From an uncultured Carnobacteriaceae bacterium (GTDB lineage Bacteria > Bacillota > Bacilli > Lactobacillales > Aerococcaceae), in the NCBI GenBank assembly GCA_938039195.1, contig CALHVK010000139.1:1-28403 (forward strand): a DNA stretch of 28,403 nt. Reading direction: 5' to 3'. Both the position numbers and the translations under genes were made by a program. The notes under the pieces are model-generated. The model searched no databases. It was not told the DNA's origin and saw only the letters and a program-made list of their open reading frames with translations. Shown in pieces: positions 1 to 7,375 of the stretch (position 1 is its first letter; each line of letters starts with the position of its first letter).

Positions 1-87
1 CGCGACTACACTAGCCGGTAGAGCACTTGCAAGGAATAAGTTCATCAACATCACTAAATGAACAATTCTTGTGTATGTTTTTTTCAT
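1..87 (-). CDS. Exported protein, N-terminal signal peptide only (gene runs off window)
   Basis: The first 29 codons of a minus-strand gene are visible, starting at the ATG at 87-85 behind a strong AAGGAGG site. The peptide opens MKKTYTRIVH, continues with a hydrophobic stretch rich in Leu and Met and ends LPASVVA at the window edge. This is a typical Sec signal peptide (basic n-region, hydrophobic h-region, A-x-A-like end), so the product is probably secreted or surface-bound. Nothing of the mature protein is in the window, so function cannot be judged. It has its own promoter just upstream. Confidence 0.75.
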   Translation of the reverse strand, partial: MKKTYTRIVHLVMLMNLFLASALPASVVA

Positions 88-125
88 AATTTCCTCCTTG
101 TATTTTCGTATTTTATACCAATTCT

Positions 126-154
126 ATTATAACAATTGAGTTAACATTTGTTAA
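126..154 (-). promoter_or_regulatory. Sigma-A-type promoter of the exported protein with an overlapping inverted repeat
   Basis: On the minus strand, TTAACA (149-154) and TATAAT (126-131) are separated by 17 bases, one mismatch from consensus overall. A palindrome, GTTAACA-N2-TGTTAAC (140-155), covers the -35 box and could be a repressor operator; no regulator is assigned. Confidence 0.65.
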
Positions 155-170
155 CTATTTCTATTAAGAA

Positions 171-278
171 TTATTTTTTATTTTTTGCATCGATGAGGTA
201 AAAATTGTATATTTCATCTTGCGAACTCTCATCATAAAACAATGGATTCCATCCGCCACCACTTTTTCCGATATACAC
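171..278 (-). pseudogene. Possible 3' remnant of an unidentified gene
   Basis: Just after the glmM terminator one minus-strand frame is open for about 35 codons and ends at TAA 171-173. Its translation has a protein-like composition (for example GWNPLFYDESSQDEIYNFYL) unlike the poly-Lys/Ile output usual for AT-rich spacers. There is no ribosome site or credible start; the frame runs back into the terminator. It may be the surviving C-terminus of a decayed gene or simply chance. Confidence 0.3.
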
Positions 279-280
279 AC

Positions 281-310
281 AAAAAAGAGAGCCTTTTTCA
301 AAGCTCTCTT
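281..310 (-). terminator. Rho-independent terminator of cdaA-cdaR-glmM
   Basis: Minus-strand stem AAGAGAGC / GCTCTCTT (303-310 and 285-292) with a ten-base loop, followed by a T-tract (281-286). It lies 22 bases past the glmM stop. Confidence 0.88.
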
Positions 311-331
311 CTCTTATAGTTCGATTCTAAT

Positions 332-1684
332 TTAGTCGATTCCAACTTCTTTGCGAACAACATCAGCGATACGTGTTACGTAGTCGTGAACGAGTTCGTC
401 CGTTGGTGCTTCCACCATGACACGAACAAGCGGCTCTGTACCACTCGGACGTACTAGAACGCGTCCGTTTCCTGCCATCTCTGCTTCTACAGCATCGATG
501 ACTTCTTTAATGGCTGGAACTTCCATAACGCCATTTTTATCGCTCACACGGATGTTCACTAATTCTTGTGGGTATGTTGGCACTTCACTGGCTAATTCGC
601 TTAATGATTTGCCCGTTTGTTTCATCACATTCATTAATTGAATTCCTGAAAGTAAGCCGTCTCCTGTTGTGTTTAAATCAAGGATGACGATATGTCCTGA
701 TTGTTCTCCACCGAAGTTGTAGTTGTTTTTACGCATTTCTTCAACAACGTAACGGTCACCTACAGCAGTTTGAAGAGCAACCATTCCTTCTGCTTCCACC
801 GCTTTATGGAATCCTAAGTTACTCATCACCGTTGATACGATTGTATCTTTGCTAAGTGTTCCTTGGTTCTTGAAGTGTTTCCCTAGGATAAACATGATTT
901 TATCGCCATCAACGATTGTTCCATTTTCATCCACTGCGATACAGCGGTCGCCGTCTCCATCGAAGCTTAATCCGATGTCAGCGCCAGTTTCTTTTACAAA
1001 TTCCACTAACGCTTCTGGATGTGTTGATCCAACACCGTCGTTAATATTAACGCCGTTTGGTTTGTCTCCCATTGTGTGGAAGTCTGTGTCTAAATCAGCG
1101 AATAAACGTGTTAACATTGAAGCTGTTGCTCCGTTTGCTCCGTCTAGCGCTACTTTAATTCCAGATAAAGACTCTACTGTATTTTGTAGGAATTGGCTGT
1201 ATTTCCACGTTCCTTCTAAATACTCCTCCACTGTTCCTAACGCGTCTGTTGAAGGACGTGGCAATGTATCTTCTTTTGCATCTAATAACGCTTCGATTTG
1301 CGCTTCCGTTTCATCGGTTAATTTGAACCCGTCTGAACCAAAGAATTTAATTCCGTTATCTTGTGCTGGGTTGTGTGATGCTGAAATCATAACCCCAGCT
1401 ACTGCCCCTTGCATGCGTGTTAAGTACGCAACACCTGGAGTTGGAATGACTCCAAGTTGCATCACTTCAATCCCTACAGAAAGTAATCCTGCGATTAAAG
1501 CATGCTCTAATAATTGACCTGAAATACGAGTGTCACGCCCCACTAATACGAGTGGATGTGCGTTCCCTTCCGCTTGTTGCAATAAAACATAACCGCCATA
1601 ACGACCTAGTTTAAATGCTAATTCAGGTGTTAATTCTGCATTCGCTACTCCGCGAACGCCATCTGTTCCAAAATATTTCCCCAT
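332..1684 (-). CDS. glmM: Phosphoglucosamine mutase
   Basis: Interconverts glucosamine-6-phosphate and glucosamine-1-phosphate, the cytosolic step that feeds UDP-GlcNAc for peptidoglycan and teichoic acids. The 450-residue product begins [12 protein letters not shown], as in B. subtilis GlmM. It has the phosphoserine loop ISASHNP (Ser about 103), the metal loop DGDGDR and the phosphate-binding RPSGTEP near the C-terminus, and is of normal family length. I place the start at ATG 1684: a GTG six codons upstream lies inside the AAGGAG ribosome site and cannot be the start. It is third in cdaA-cdaR-glmM, the conserved Firmicute order; GlmM is known in some of these species to bind and inhibit CdaA, linking wall-precursor supply to c-di-AMP. 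The cluster ends at a strong terminator. Confidence 0.97.
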   Translation of the reverse strand: MGKYFGTDGVRGVANAELTPELAFKLGRYGGYVLLQQAEGNAHPLVLVGRDTRISGQLLEHALIAGLLSVGIEVMQLGVIPTPGVAYLTRMQGAVAGVMISASHNPAQDNGIKFFGSDGFKLTDETEAQIEALLDAKEDTLPRPSTDALGTVEEYLEGTWKYSQFLQNTVESLSGIKVALDGANGATASMLTRLFADLDTDFHTMGDKPNGVNINDGVGSTHPEALVEFVKETGADIGLSFDGDGDRCIAVDENGTIVDGDKIMFILGKHFKNQGTLSKDTIVSTVMSNLGFHKAVEAEGMVALQTAVGDRYVVEEMRKNNYNFGGEQSGHIVILDLNTTGDGLLSGIQLMNVMKQTGKSLSELASEVPTYPQELVNIRVSDKNGVMEVPAIKEVIDAVEAEMAGNGRVLVRPSGTEPLVRVMVEAPTDELVHDYVTRIADVVRKEVGID

Positions 1685-1705
1685 TGTGTTGTTCTCCTTC
1701 ACCCA

Positions 1706-2740
1706 TTATCGGGCTTGTGTTGTTTGTTCTTTTGTAGTTTGTAACGATTCTTCTGTTGTCACGCTCTGAGTCGTTGAATCCTCAGTTGCTGTGAGGCTAT
1801 TATCAACCACCGTAATCATTACCTCAATCGTCTCAGGTGTAATGCTGTTGACTCCTGAAGGGAGCGTCAGCGTTACTGTTTTCCTTGTTGACTGAGTAAT
1901 GTTGCTCACATCCACCGCCACTGGAATTGCTGTGATTTGGTTTAAGCTCGATTGAGCTCCTAAAATTGTAACTTGCTTAGTAGTAGAATTCAATAAATAT
2001 GAATAACGTGAAGAAGTTCCTGTCGCTGTTAACACAATCGGTACCGTCTTCTGACTAGAAGAAATTGGCACTCGAACTTGCACGCGTTCTGGATCAATTT
2101 TCACAGCTACAGGTTTCCCTGTTGCGTCTACGGCTTGTAATTGAGCCGTTGTTGTGTAGTCTGTTTTGGTTCCTTCAGGAATCGACACATTCGCAACAAC
2201 TTGCTCCACTTGATTCACAATCGAACTAGCTGCTTTTACGGTTACGGTTGCTGGTGAGGCTGTTCCTTCTCCTACTTGGTAACCATTACCAACAAGAGAA
2301 GCATCTGCTTTCACGACTATAGGAACTTCCTTCGTCGTAATTTTTTCAATCGTTACCTCTACCGTTTCTGGAGACACGCTTCCGTGAACACCTGTCGGTA
2401 ATCCGGTCACTTCCAATGTAATCGTATGTTTTCCTTCTCCTAATTCAGTCAAATTAGGCGTCTTCACACGATAGGTGCCATTTCCGGTTGTGCTTAAAAG
2501 TAAGCTACTAGACCCTTCAAGTCGTAAAGCAACTGAAGCTGGCAAACCTGTTACAGCATATTCATCACTGTTGATATCTATGTAGATGGGTACATTCGTA
2601 ATCGTATTTGAACTGGTTTGTGAGTTCAATGATGTTGAACGTAATCCACCGTTTGCATCCGTTGCTAACGCGAATAGGAAGATGGTTAAAATAAACGACA
2701 TCACTAGTAAGAATGATTTACGATTCATCCATTCAGCCAT
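1706..2740 (-). CDS. cdaR: CdaR, YbbR-domain regulator of diadenylate cyclase
   Basis: Membrane-anchored extracellular regulator of CdaA. The 344-residue protein starts MAEWMNRKSF, has one N-terminal membrane segment (about residues 8-27) and then a beta-rich extracellular part made of at least three YbbR-type repeats, recognisable by recurring P-E-x-V-x-V-x-I ends (for example SPETVEVTIE, TPETIEVMIT). The C-terminus is a Ser/Thr/Gln-rich tail, probably disordered. The start at ATG 2740 has AAAGGAGG seven bases upstream; the longer frame to 2797 lies inside cdaA. It overlaps the cdaA stop by eight bases, implying translational coupling. Family knowledge places CdaR as a modulator of CdaA activity; the signal it senses is not visible here. 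Confidence 0.93.
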   Translation of the reverse strand: MAEWMNRKSFLLVMSFILTIFLFALATDANGGLRSTSLNSQTSSNTITNVPIYIDINSDEYAVTGLPASVALRLEGSSSLLLSTTGNGTYRVKTPNLTELGEGKHTITLEVTGLPTGVHGSVSPETVEVTIEKITTKEVPIVVKADASLVGNGYQVGEGTASPATVTVKAASSIVNQVEQVVANVSIPEGTKTDYTTTAQLQAVDATGKPVAVKIDPERVQVRVPISSSQKTVPIVLTATGTSSRYSYLLNSTTKQVTILGAQSSLNQITAIPVAVDVSNITQSTRKTVTLTLPSGVNSITPETIEVMITVVDNSLTATEDSTTQSVTTEESLQTTKEQTTQAR

Positions 2741-3578
2741 TTGAACGACCTCCTTTGAAGAAATCACGTACCCAACGAACAATCGTTGGCTCTGCATCTC
2801 CTTGGTCTTCTACAACGAGCTGTTCAGATAGAACGGCTACTAATTCGCTTGAACTTAACTCACGGTGTAATTTCTCACGAATCGCAACGCTGACTTTCCC
2901 TGTTTCTTCAGAAATAATAATCGTAATCGCATCGCTCACTTCACTGAGTCCGATAGCGGCGCGGTGACGTGTTCCTAATTCTTTCGGAATCATCTTATTC
3001 TCTGAGAGTGGCAAGTAGCACGCTGCTGCGGCAATCTTATAGTCACGAATAATCACAGCTCCATCGTGAAGCGGTGTGTTTGGAATGAAAATATTCGTGA
3101 TTAACTGATTGGAGATGTCTGAATGAATCGGAATTCCTGTATTGATAAATTCTTCCAAGGAGTTCCCTTGTTCGATAGAAATCAACGCTCCGATACGACG
3201 TTTCGCCATATATTGAATGGCTGTATTTAGTTCAGAAATCATCACTTCTGCTTCGTTTGCACTTTCGTATTTACGAGAGAAGAAGTTTGAACGACCAATG
3301 TGCTCTAATCCACGACGAATTTCTGGTTGGAAAACGATCAGCGCCGCCACAACTCCCCATTGAATCACGAAGTTCATAATCCAGTCCAAGGTGTTTAAAC
3401 CGAGGAAGAAACTAAGAAACTTAATCGCTGCGATGACCGCAATTCCCTTCATTAGGTTAATCGCACGAGTTCCTTTAATAATGACTAAAATATTATAGAG
3501 TATATACCACACAATCAGAATATCAATCAGATTGCGAAAACTCCCCCATGAAAATAAACTGTCCCAATTTATTTGCAT
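2733..3578 (-). CDS. cdaA: Membrane diadenylate cyclase (c-di-AMP synthase)
   Basis: Condenses two ATP into cyclic di-AMP, the second messenger that controls potassium and osmolyte transport and wall homeostasis. The 281-residue product has three N-terminal membrane helices (about residues 12-32, 38-58 and 62-82) followed by a cytosolic DAC domain. The catalytic motifs are intact: DGA at 172-174 (in LHDGAVIIRD) and RHR at 204-206 (in GTRHRAAIG). Length and architecture match CdaA/YbbP. The start at ATG 3578 is preceded by GAGAGG. It heads the cdaA-cdaR-glmM operon. Confidence 0.97.
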   Translation of the reverse strand: MQINWDSLFSWGSFRNLIDILIVWYILYNILVIIKGTRAINLMKGIAVIAAIKFLSFFLGLNTLDWIMNFVIQWGVVAALIVFQPEIRRGLEHIGRSNFFSRKYESANEAEVMISELNTAIQYMAKRRIGALISIEQGNSLEEFINTGIPIHSDISNQLITNIFIPNTPLHDGAVIIRDYKIAAAACYLPLSENKMIPKELGTRHRAAIGLSEVSDAITIIISEETGKVSVAIREKLHRELSSSELVAVLSEQLVVEDQGDAEPTIVRWVRDFFKGGRSNG

Positions 3579-3614
3579 AAAGTTAACCTCTCTTCCACCA
3601 ATATGTACCTTTCC

Positions 3615-3623
3615 ATTATAGCA
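3615..3623 (-). promoter_or_regulatory. Extended -10 promoter of cdaA
   Basis: Minus-strand TGC-TATAAT (TATAAT at 3615-3620) gives a perfect -10 box with the TGn extension, about 37 bases before the cdaA start. No good -35 box lies at 16-18 bases, as is common for extended -10 promoters. Confidence 0.6.
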
Positions 3624-3727
3624 CAGATAGCCCCTAAACTAAAAAGTGCACGATTATTAATAGAACAATAAAAACCAAGCGAGTTAAAACGCAAATATTC
3701 TCACGGAATTCGGAAAATAATCATTTA

Positions 3728-3741
3728 CAAAAACGCTTACA
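3728..3741 (+). promoter_or_regulatory. cre-like site upstream of the small membrane peptide
   Basis: CAAAAACGCTTACA matches the CcpA consensus TGWAANCGNTNWCA at 12 of 14 positions, missing the first two. It lies 62 bases before the 31-residue peptide and within TTTACA (3724-3729) that could serve as a -35 box. Catabolite control of the peptide is an inference. Confidence 0.35.
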
Positions 3742-3803
3742 TATGTTAATCTGAGCTTGAAATAACACTACAAAATAACACCCATTCAAAAGGAGGAACT
3801 ATC

Positions 3804-3899
3804 ATGAAAGACGATCGTAAGGGATATATTATTGCTGGAGTTTTAGGTTTTCTCACTTATTTTGTAGGAAGTACCATTTACTATTTTTTAACTCATTGA
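3804..3899 (+). CDS. 31-residue single-span membrane peptide
   Basis: A short open frame starts at ATG 3804 behind AAAGGAGG at ideal spacing and ends TGA 3897-3899. The peptide starts with six polar, charged residues (MKDDRK) followed by one hydrophobic span (GYIIAGVLGFLTYFVGSTIY) and ends FLTH, the pattern of a small N-in membrane protein. It was missed by a length cut-off but the ribosome site and clean hydrophobic helix make it credible. No family is recognised. It might interact with a larger membrane protein or be a type I toxin-like peptide; neither can be shown here. Confidence 0.6.
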   Translation: MKDDRKGYIIAGVLGFLTYFVGSTIYYFLTH

Positions 3900-3919
3900 T
3901 AATTTTGTACAATAAATAC

Positions 3920-3947
3920 TTGCAACAAAAGGTACCTATGATATGTA
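3920..3947 (+). promoter_or_regulatory. Probable promoter of the three-paralogue operon
   Basis: TTGCAA (3920-3925) and TATGTA (3942-3947) with a 16-base spacer, about 36 bases before the first paralogue. Fair but not strong boxes. Confidence 0.45.
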
Positions 3948-3982
3948 TGGAAATTACCTAAGGCCGTAACAGGAGGGCAACG

Positions 3983-4270
3983 ATGTCAGTTTTTACTTTA
4001 GGAAATTATACAGTGCATCTAGGCACAGATTTACTTGGGTTTCAGTTACCTGAAGGGTTAAAGGTTTTATCTTCTCGCACCCTTCAAACTTACTTATTTA
4101 TCCTATACAACTTTGACACAGACAGCTGTGATATTATCAATGGTGGCAACGCATCTTACATGATTCAACACCATCAAATTTTCGTTGAAATAGCGTTTCC
4201 TAATGAATTTCAATACATCCTTCACCCTAATTTTGAAGGACACAGTAATCATTTAGGGGGGATAGAATGA
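3983..4270 (+). CDS. Small protein of unknown function, paralogue 1 of 3
   Basis: A 95-residue protein with no signal peptide or membrane segment, starting ATG 3983 behind GGAGGG. It opens with a beta-strand motif (LGNYTVHL, residues 6-13) that recurs in the next two genes as IGDYTVQI and LGTYSIHI. Alternating hydrophobics, then a Y-N-x-D-T-D turn (ILYNFDTDSC), suggest a small all-beta domain. The stop overlaps the next start by four bases (ATGA), so the genes are translationally coupled. I do not recognise the family. Three tandem divergent copies of one fold could be immunity, adaptor or secretion-linked proteins, but no effector is adjacent. Confidence 0.75.
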   Translation: MSVFTLGNYTVHLGTDLLGFQLPEGLKVLSSRTLQTYLFILYNFDTDSCDIINGGNASYMIQHHQIFVEIAFPNEFQYILHPNFEGHSNHLGGIE

Positions 4271-4551
4271 CATTCCAAAATTTTTTCATTGGAGATTATA
4301 CAGTTCAAATTCCTCTTTCTTTTGAAGTGATTCATCAAGAAAACGAAGAGCTAATAGTATTAACTCCACCTACTTATCACAGCACTGCACGTATATATAT
4401 CTGCCCAGAAACCAACCAATTACACTTCACGAATCTCGGATTGATGAAAGTAAGAATTGCGGAAGAAAACATTCAAATAATTCCGTTAAAAAAAGAAGAG
4501 TATTCTTTTCTGAATCTGAATCGTGATTCTATTGATTTAATGGAGGAGTAA
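4267..4551 (+). CDS. Small protein of unknown function, paralogue 2 of 3
   Basis: A 94-residue cytosolic-looking protein. Its N-terminal IGDYTVQIPL aligns with LGNYTVHLGT of the upstream gene, and its central ARIYICPETNQLHF aligns with FILYNFDTDSCDII there and LLTYNEQTDTIKF in the third gene. Overall identity is low, so the copies are old or fast-evolving. It ends with an acidic tail (DLMEE). The start overlaps the upstream stop; GGGGG just before the ATG serves as the ribosome site. Function unknown. Confidence 0.75.
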   Translation: MTFQNFFIGDYTVQIPLSFEVIHQENEELIVLTPPTYHSTARIYICPETNQLHFTNLGLMKVRIAEENIQIIPLKKEEYSFLNLNRDSIDLMEE

Positions 4552-4553
4552 AA

Positions 4554-4787
4554 ATGGAGACAATAAAATTAGGAACTTATTCTATTCATATCTCACCGAA
4601 TATCGACACAGTAATGGATATCAGTAATAAAAAACTATTGCTTTGTCATAAGAGTGCGTTAAACACGATTGGATTGCTCACTTATAACGAGCAAACTGAC
4701 ACTATAAAATTTAACTGTCGATGGGCTATCGACTTTGAAATGCATGAAAAAGACATTACAGTCGTGCTACCAGAAGGACTAGACTAG
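4554..4787 (+). CDS. Small protein of unknown function, paralogue 3 of 3
   Basis: A 77-residue protein, the shortest of the trio, starting two bases after the previous stop with GGAGG inside the upstream gene's end. It keeps the two shared landmarks: LGTYSIHI at residues 6-13 and LLTYNEQTD in the middle, and ends in ITVVLPEGLD, echoing the end pattern of the core domain in the others. No signal peptide or membrane span. The operon finishes at a bidirectional terminator directly behind it. Function unknown. Confidence 0.72.
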   Translation: METIKLGTYSIHISPNIDTVMDISNKKLLLCHKSALNTIGLLTYNEQTDTIKFNCRWAIDFEMHEKDITVVLPEGLD

Positions 4788-4796
4788 AATAAAATA

Positions 4797-4836
4797 AATA
4801 AGCTTTCATCTTTTTAAAGATGAAAGCTTATTTTCT
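4797..4836. terminator. Bidirectional terminator between the paralogue operon and the sdpI-like gene
   Basis: A perfect 17-base inverted repeat (4797-4813 and 4816-4832) with a two-base loop. T-rich tracts follow on the plus strand (TTTTCTTTT) and on the minus strand, so it can end both converging transcripts. Confidence 0.88.
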
Positions 4837-4837
4837 T

Positions 4838-5491
4838 TTATGCTTCTTCAATATTTGAAATATAGTAAGAATAACCACCCGTCACTGCGATTAAAATAAT
4901 CATAATCATTGTTGCGACAAGGATGGCAACATTATTTCCCATGAAGATTCCTGTAAGCATCATGAGAACACCTGCCACTACAGAGGCAATTCCGAAGAAT
5001 CGTTGTGTTTTACGGAAGGCTGCGTCATTGTTTTTAAGCCATGAAGCACGGAATCCAATGTGTTTTGTATTCTCTTTAATTTTTGGAGCTAGATTTCCAA
5101 TAAGGATAAAGAATACCCCTAGAATAAATGTGATGAAGCGGCTCATTTGCGCGCCCGCTGTCATTCCGCCTAGGTATAACCAGAATTGGAAATAAGCAAT
5201 GACGTTCAATAACAGTAAGAGAATCCAGCTAATCGAGCGAGCTGCTCTTACATTGCCCCCTGTTAGTTTTGGCGATGAGCTTGCAATACGAATCGCAAAC
5301 CCAAGAATCGCTACAAGAATTGGGAAGAGAAAGATTGAGAATCTACTTGCCGTTGCAGTCACATTCCCCGCCAAGTCCATGCGCGATACAATCGTTTCTG
5401 GTAAGAACCATACCACAAAGAGTGATACAACGAGTGGTGCGAACATCAATGCGAGATAGGCATATTTTTTAAATTGTTTTACTTGTTCCAT
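4838..5491 (-). CDS. SdpI-like immunity membrane protein (DUF1648/SdpI family)
   Basis: A 217-residue integral membrane protein with about six helices. The N-terminal part (FAPLVVSLFVVWFLPETIV) resembles the DUF1648 domain, and the later region with KIKENTKHIGFRASW and RKTQRFFGIASVVAGVLM matches the SdpI domain pattern. In B. subtilis SdpI protects against the SdpC toxin and, when bound, sequesters the repressor SdpR at the membrane. Here the gene directly follows an ArsR-type regulator, one base after its stop, with the ribosome site (GGGGGA) inside that gene's end, as in sdpRI. The start is ATG 5491; the longer frame lies in the regulator. No SdpC-like toxin is present nearby, so it may defend against other strains or simply control autolysis. 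Confidence 0.82.
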   Translation of the reverse strand: MEQVKQFKKYAYLALMFAPLVVSLFVVWFLPETIVSRMDLAGNVTATASRFSIFLFPILVAILGFAIRIASSSPKLTGGNVRAARSISWILLLLLNVIAYFQFWLYLGGMTAGAQMSRFITFILGVFFILIGNLAPKIKENTKHIGFRASWLKNNDAAFRKTQRFFGIASVVAGVLMMLTGIFMGNNVAILVATMIMIILIAVTGGYSYYISNIEEA

Positions 5492-5492
5492 G

Positions 5493-5759
5493 TTATTTTC
5501 CCCCGATAATTTGATTGATCCATACAATGGCTTCGTCCAGTACGGTCAAATTCAATTCATAATAAATAAAGTTTTTATAGCGTGTTTCATAGATTAAATC
5601 AGCGTTTTTTAACTTTCTAAGGTGATAGGATAAAGCTTGCGGCGTCATCCCAATCATCGTGGCAAGGTCACCGGTGTTGGTCTTCCCTTTTCGCAGGATT
5701 TCCAAAATCTGGCGACGCGTTTCATCAGAAAGAGCGGCCATTACTTCGTTCACTGCCAT
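5493..5759 (-). CDS. ArsR-family repressor, SdpR-like
   Basis: An 88-residue winged-helix regulator covering the whole ArsR fold: an N-terminal helix (VMAALSDETRRQILEILRKG), the recognition helix region (TPQALSYHLRKLKNADLI) and a beta wing (YKNFIYYEL). It has no CxC metal site, so it is unlikely to sense metals. Length and coupling to the SdpI-like gene match SdpR, an autorepressor titrated by SdpI. It has its own promoter and an AT-rich palindrome upstream that could be its operator. Confidence 0.85.
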   Translation of the reverse strand: MAVNEVMAALSDETRRQILEILRKGKTNTGDLATMIGMTPQALSYHLRKLKNADLIYETRYKNFIYYELNLTVLDEAIVWINQIIGGK

Positions 5760-5798
5760 GATTTCATCTTCTTTCTATTTAAATTTATCTTTAATTAG

Positions 5799-5852
5799 AG
5801 TATACTCCTGCGATTCGTAAAAAGCAATAGTTATTTAAAAATATTTTTTAAT
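5799..5852 (-). promoter_or_regulatory. Promoter and candidate operator of sdpR-sdpI
   Basis: Minus-strand TTGCTT (5822-5827) and TATACT (5799-5804) are separated by exactly 17 bases. Directly upstream lies an AT-rich imperfect dyad (about 5830-5852, TTATT-AAAAA-TA-TTTTT-AATAA type), a plausible SdpR or upstream-element site. Confidence 0.65.
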
Positions 5853-5863
5853 AACTTTGCGTG

Positions 5864-5914
5864 TAAAAGATGATACCTCCGGTTCCTTACGGATTCCTTC
5901 AGTATCATCTTTTA
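5864..5914 (-). terminator. Stem-loop after rsmA; loop resembles the structured element family
   Basis: A perfect 13-base stem (5864-5876 and 5902-5914) ending in a short T-tract ends the tatD-rnmV-rsmA operon. Its unusually long 25-base loop contains, on the minus strand, GAAGGAATCCGTAAGGAA. This resembles the 18.05 kb element, where GAAGGATT..GAATCCGTAAG appears with about ten extra bases. It may be a shrunken copy of that element. Confidence 0.65.
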
Positions 5915-5946
5915 TATTCGTTATTCTCCTGAGAGTGTATCTGCCA

Positions 5947-6816
5947 CTAAAGTGCGTCACTTAAGCGGGCAAACTCTTCAATCGTCAGTGTTTCTGCTCG
6001 TCTGGACGAATCAATGCCTGCAGCTTCTAGCGCAGCGGCTAAGCTTTCTTTTGTATGACCATCCCCAACGTACGCTTTGGCTAAATTATTCCATAGCGTT
6101 TTACGACGTTGTACGAAACTGTTTTTCACGAGCGCGAAGAACTTTGCTTCGTCATTCACTTCCACAAGTGGTTTCTCGCGACGTTTTAATACCAGAATCG
6201 CAGAATCTACATTAGGAGCTGGATTGAAGACCGTTTTTGGAACGATAAATCCAATGCTCGCTTCGCAGAAATATTGAATCGCAATTGTGAGCGATCCATA
6301 CGCCTTTGAATTTGGCTCAGCGGTCATTCGTTGTGCCACTTCTTTTTGCATCATCATCGCAAAACCGTCGATTGGTAATTTCGATTCCAATAAGTTCATA
6401 ATGATTGGCGTTGTGATATAGTACGGCAAGTTAGCCACCACTAATAACGGCTCGTTGATGTCGAAATGCTCTCCAATCACTTGCTCTAAGTCGACGTCCA
6501 AGATGTCGCTATGAACAACCGTTACATTATCGTATGGGGCCAATGTCTCATCGAGTACTGGCAACAAACGGCCATCGATTTCAAACGCCAACACTTGTTT
6601 GGCTTCTCTTGCTAGACGTTCAGTCAACGCACCGATTCCTGGTCCGATTTCAATGACGTTTGTCGTTTTGTCGACTCCTGCCACCTCTAGCATACGCGTT
6701 AAAATATTCGGTTCAATTAGGAAGTTTTGCCCTAGACTCTTCTTTACCGTTAGCCCATGACGTTCCATAATCTCGCGCGTTCGTTTCGGCGTCGCGATAT
6801 CCTTTATTTCATTCAT
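5947..6816 (-). CDS. rsmA: 16S rRNA (adenine1518/1519-N6) dimethyltransferase
   Basis: Dimethylates two adjacent adenines in helix 45 of 16S rRNA using S-adenosylmethionine, a late 30S maturation checkpoint; loss gives kasugamycin resistance. The 289-residue product has the family entry KKSLGQNFL, the SAM motif [10 protein letters not shown] and the catalytic NLPYY motif. The C-terminal substrate domain is present ([10 protein letters not shown]). I chose ATG 6816 (MNEIKD), which has GAGG six bases upstream; a second ATG at 6828 lacks a site. It overlaps the rnmV stop by eight bases, a classic tatD-rnmV-rsmA coupling. Confidence 0.96.
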   Translation of the reverse strand: MNEIKDIATPKRTREIMERHGLTVKKSLGQNFLIEPNILTRMLEVAGVDKTTNVIEIGPGIGALTERLAREAKQVLAFEIDGRLLPVLDETLAPYDNVTVVHSDILDVDLEQVIGEHFDINEPLLVVANLPYYITTPIIMNLLESKLPIDGFAMMMQKEVAQRMTAEPNSKAYGSLTIAIQYFCEASIGFIVPKTVFNPAPNVDSAILVLKRREKPLVEVNDEAKFFALVKNSFVQRRKTLWNNLAKAYVGDGHTKESLAAALEAAGIDSSRRAETLTIEEFARLSDAL

Positions 6817-7375
6817 GTTTGTCCTCATTTTCTAAGACAGCCTCAAGCGCCGCCCTTAATTGTTCTTCTGTAATACCAAATAATTGTAATCTTTTCGCGA
6901 ACTGTTTTCCATTCGTATGGCCGATTTTTAGAAAATCCGCCACGGCTTGACGTCTCGTTGCAGAATCTGGTCGTCCGATAAATCCAAGCGCCATCAGTGT
7001 TGCCTGTGAAATCACTGGCTTTCCGGGTTCTGTTGAAATCTCATGCACCGATTCGAGCGCTCGCTGAATCGACGCGGTGCTCGCGTGTTCCACTCCAAGA
7101 CTCTTATGATTGTCTTTTCTGACGGCTTCTTCACGTTCGATAAAGGCATGCTTCACGCCAGGCACACGCTCTTGAATGATGTTTCGAATACGAGTTCCGG
7201 GATAATCAGGGTCCGTAAACACAATCACTTCACGCGTTTGCAGCGCCTTTTGAATGAGCGCAATCGTCTCTTCGTCAATCGCCGATCCATTCGTTTCAAT
7301 CGTTTCGATCTCTGGATAGATTTCTCTCAAGCGTCTTGTATCGTCTCGCCCTTCTACGACAATGACTGGATTCAT
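6809..7375 (-). CDS. rnmV: Ribonuclease M5 (5S rRNA maturation)
   Basis: Cleaves precursor 5S rRNA at both ends of the mature molecule, helped by ribosomal protein L18. The 188-residue product is a small Toprim-domain protein: the conserved Glu lies in [11 protein letters not shown] near the N-terminus and the DxD motif is in [14 protein letters not shown]. Length is normal for the family. The start at ATG 7375 overlaps the tatD stop as ATGA; the longer upstream frame is inside tatD. It sits between tatD and rsmA, the standard Firmicute order. Confidence 0.95.
   Translation of the reverse strand: MNPVIVVEGRDDTRRLREIYPEIETIETNGSAIDEETIALIQKALQTREVIVFTDPDYPGTRIRNIIQERVPGVKHAFIEREEAVRKDNHKSLGVEHASTASIQRALESVHEISTEPGKPVISQATLMALGFIGRPDSATRRQAVADFLKIGHTNGKQFAKRLQLFGITEEQLRAALEAVLENEDKHE

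Noticed and set aside
849..1517. 222-codon plus-strand open frame inside glmM
   Set aside because: Antisense shadow of a well-conserved gene, without a ribosome site and with no family resemblance.
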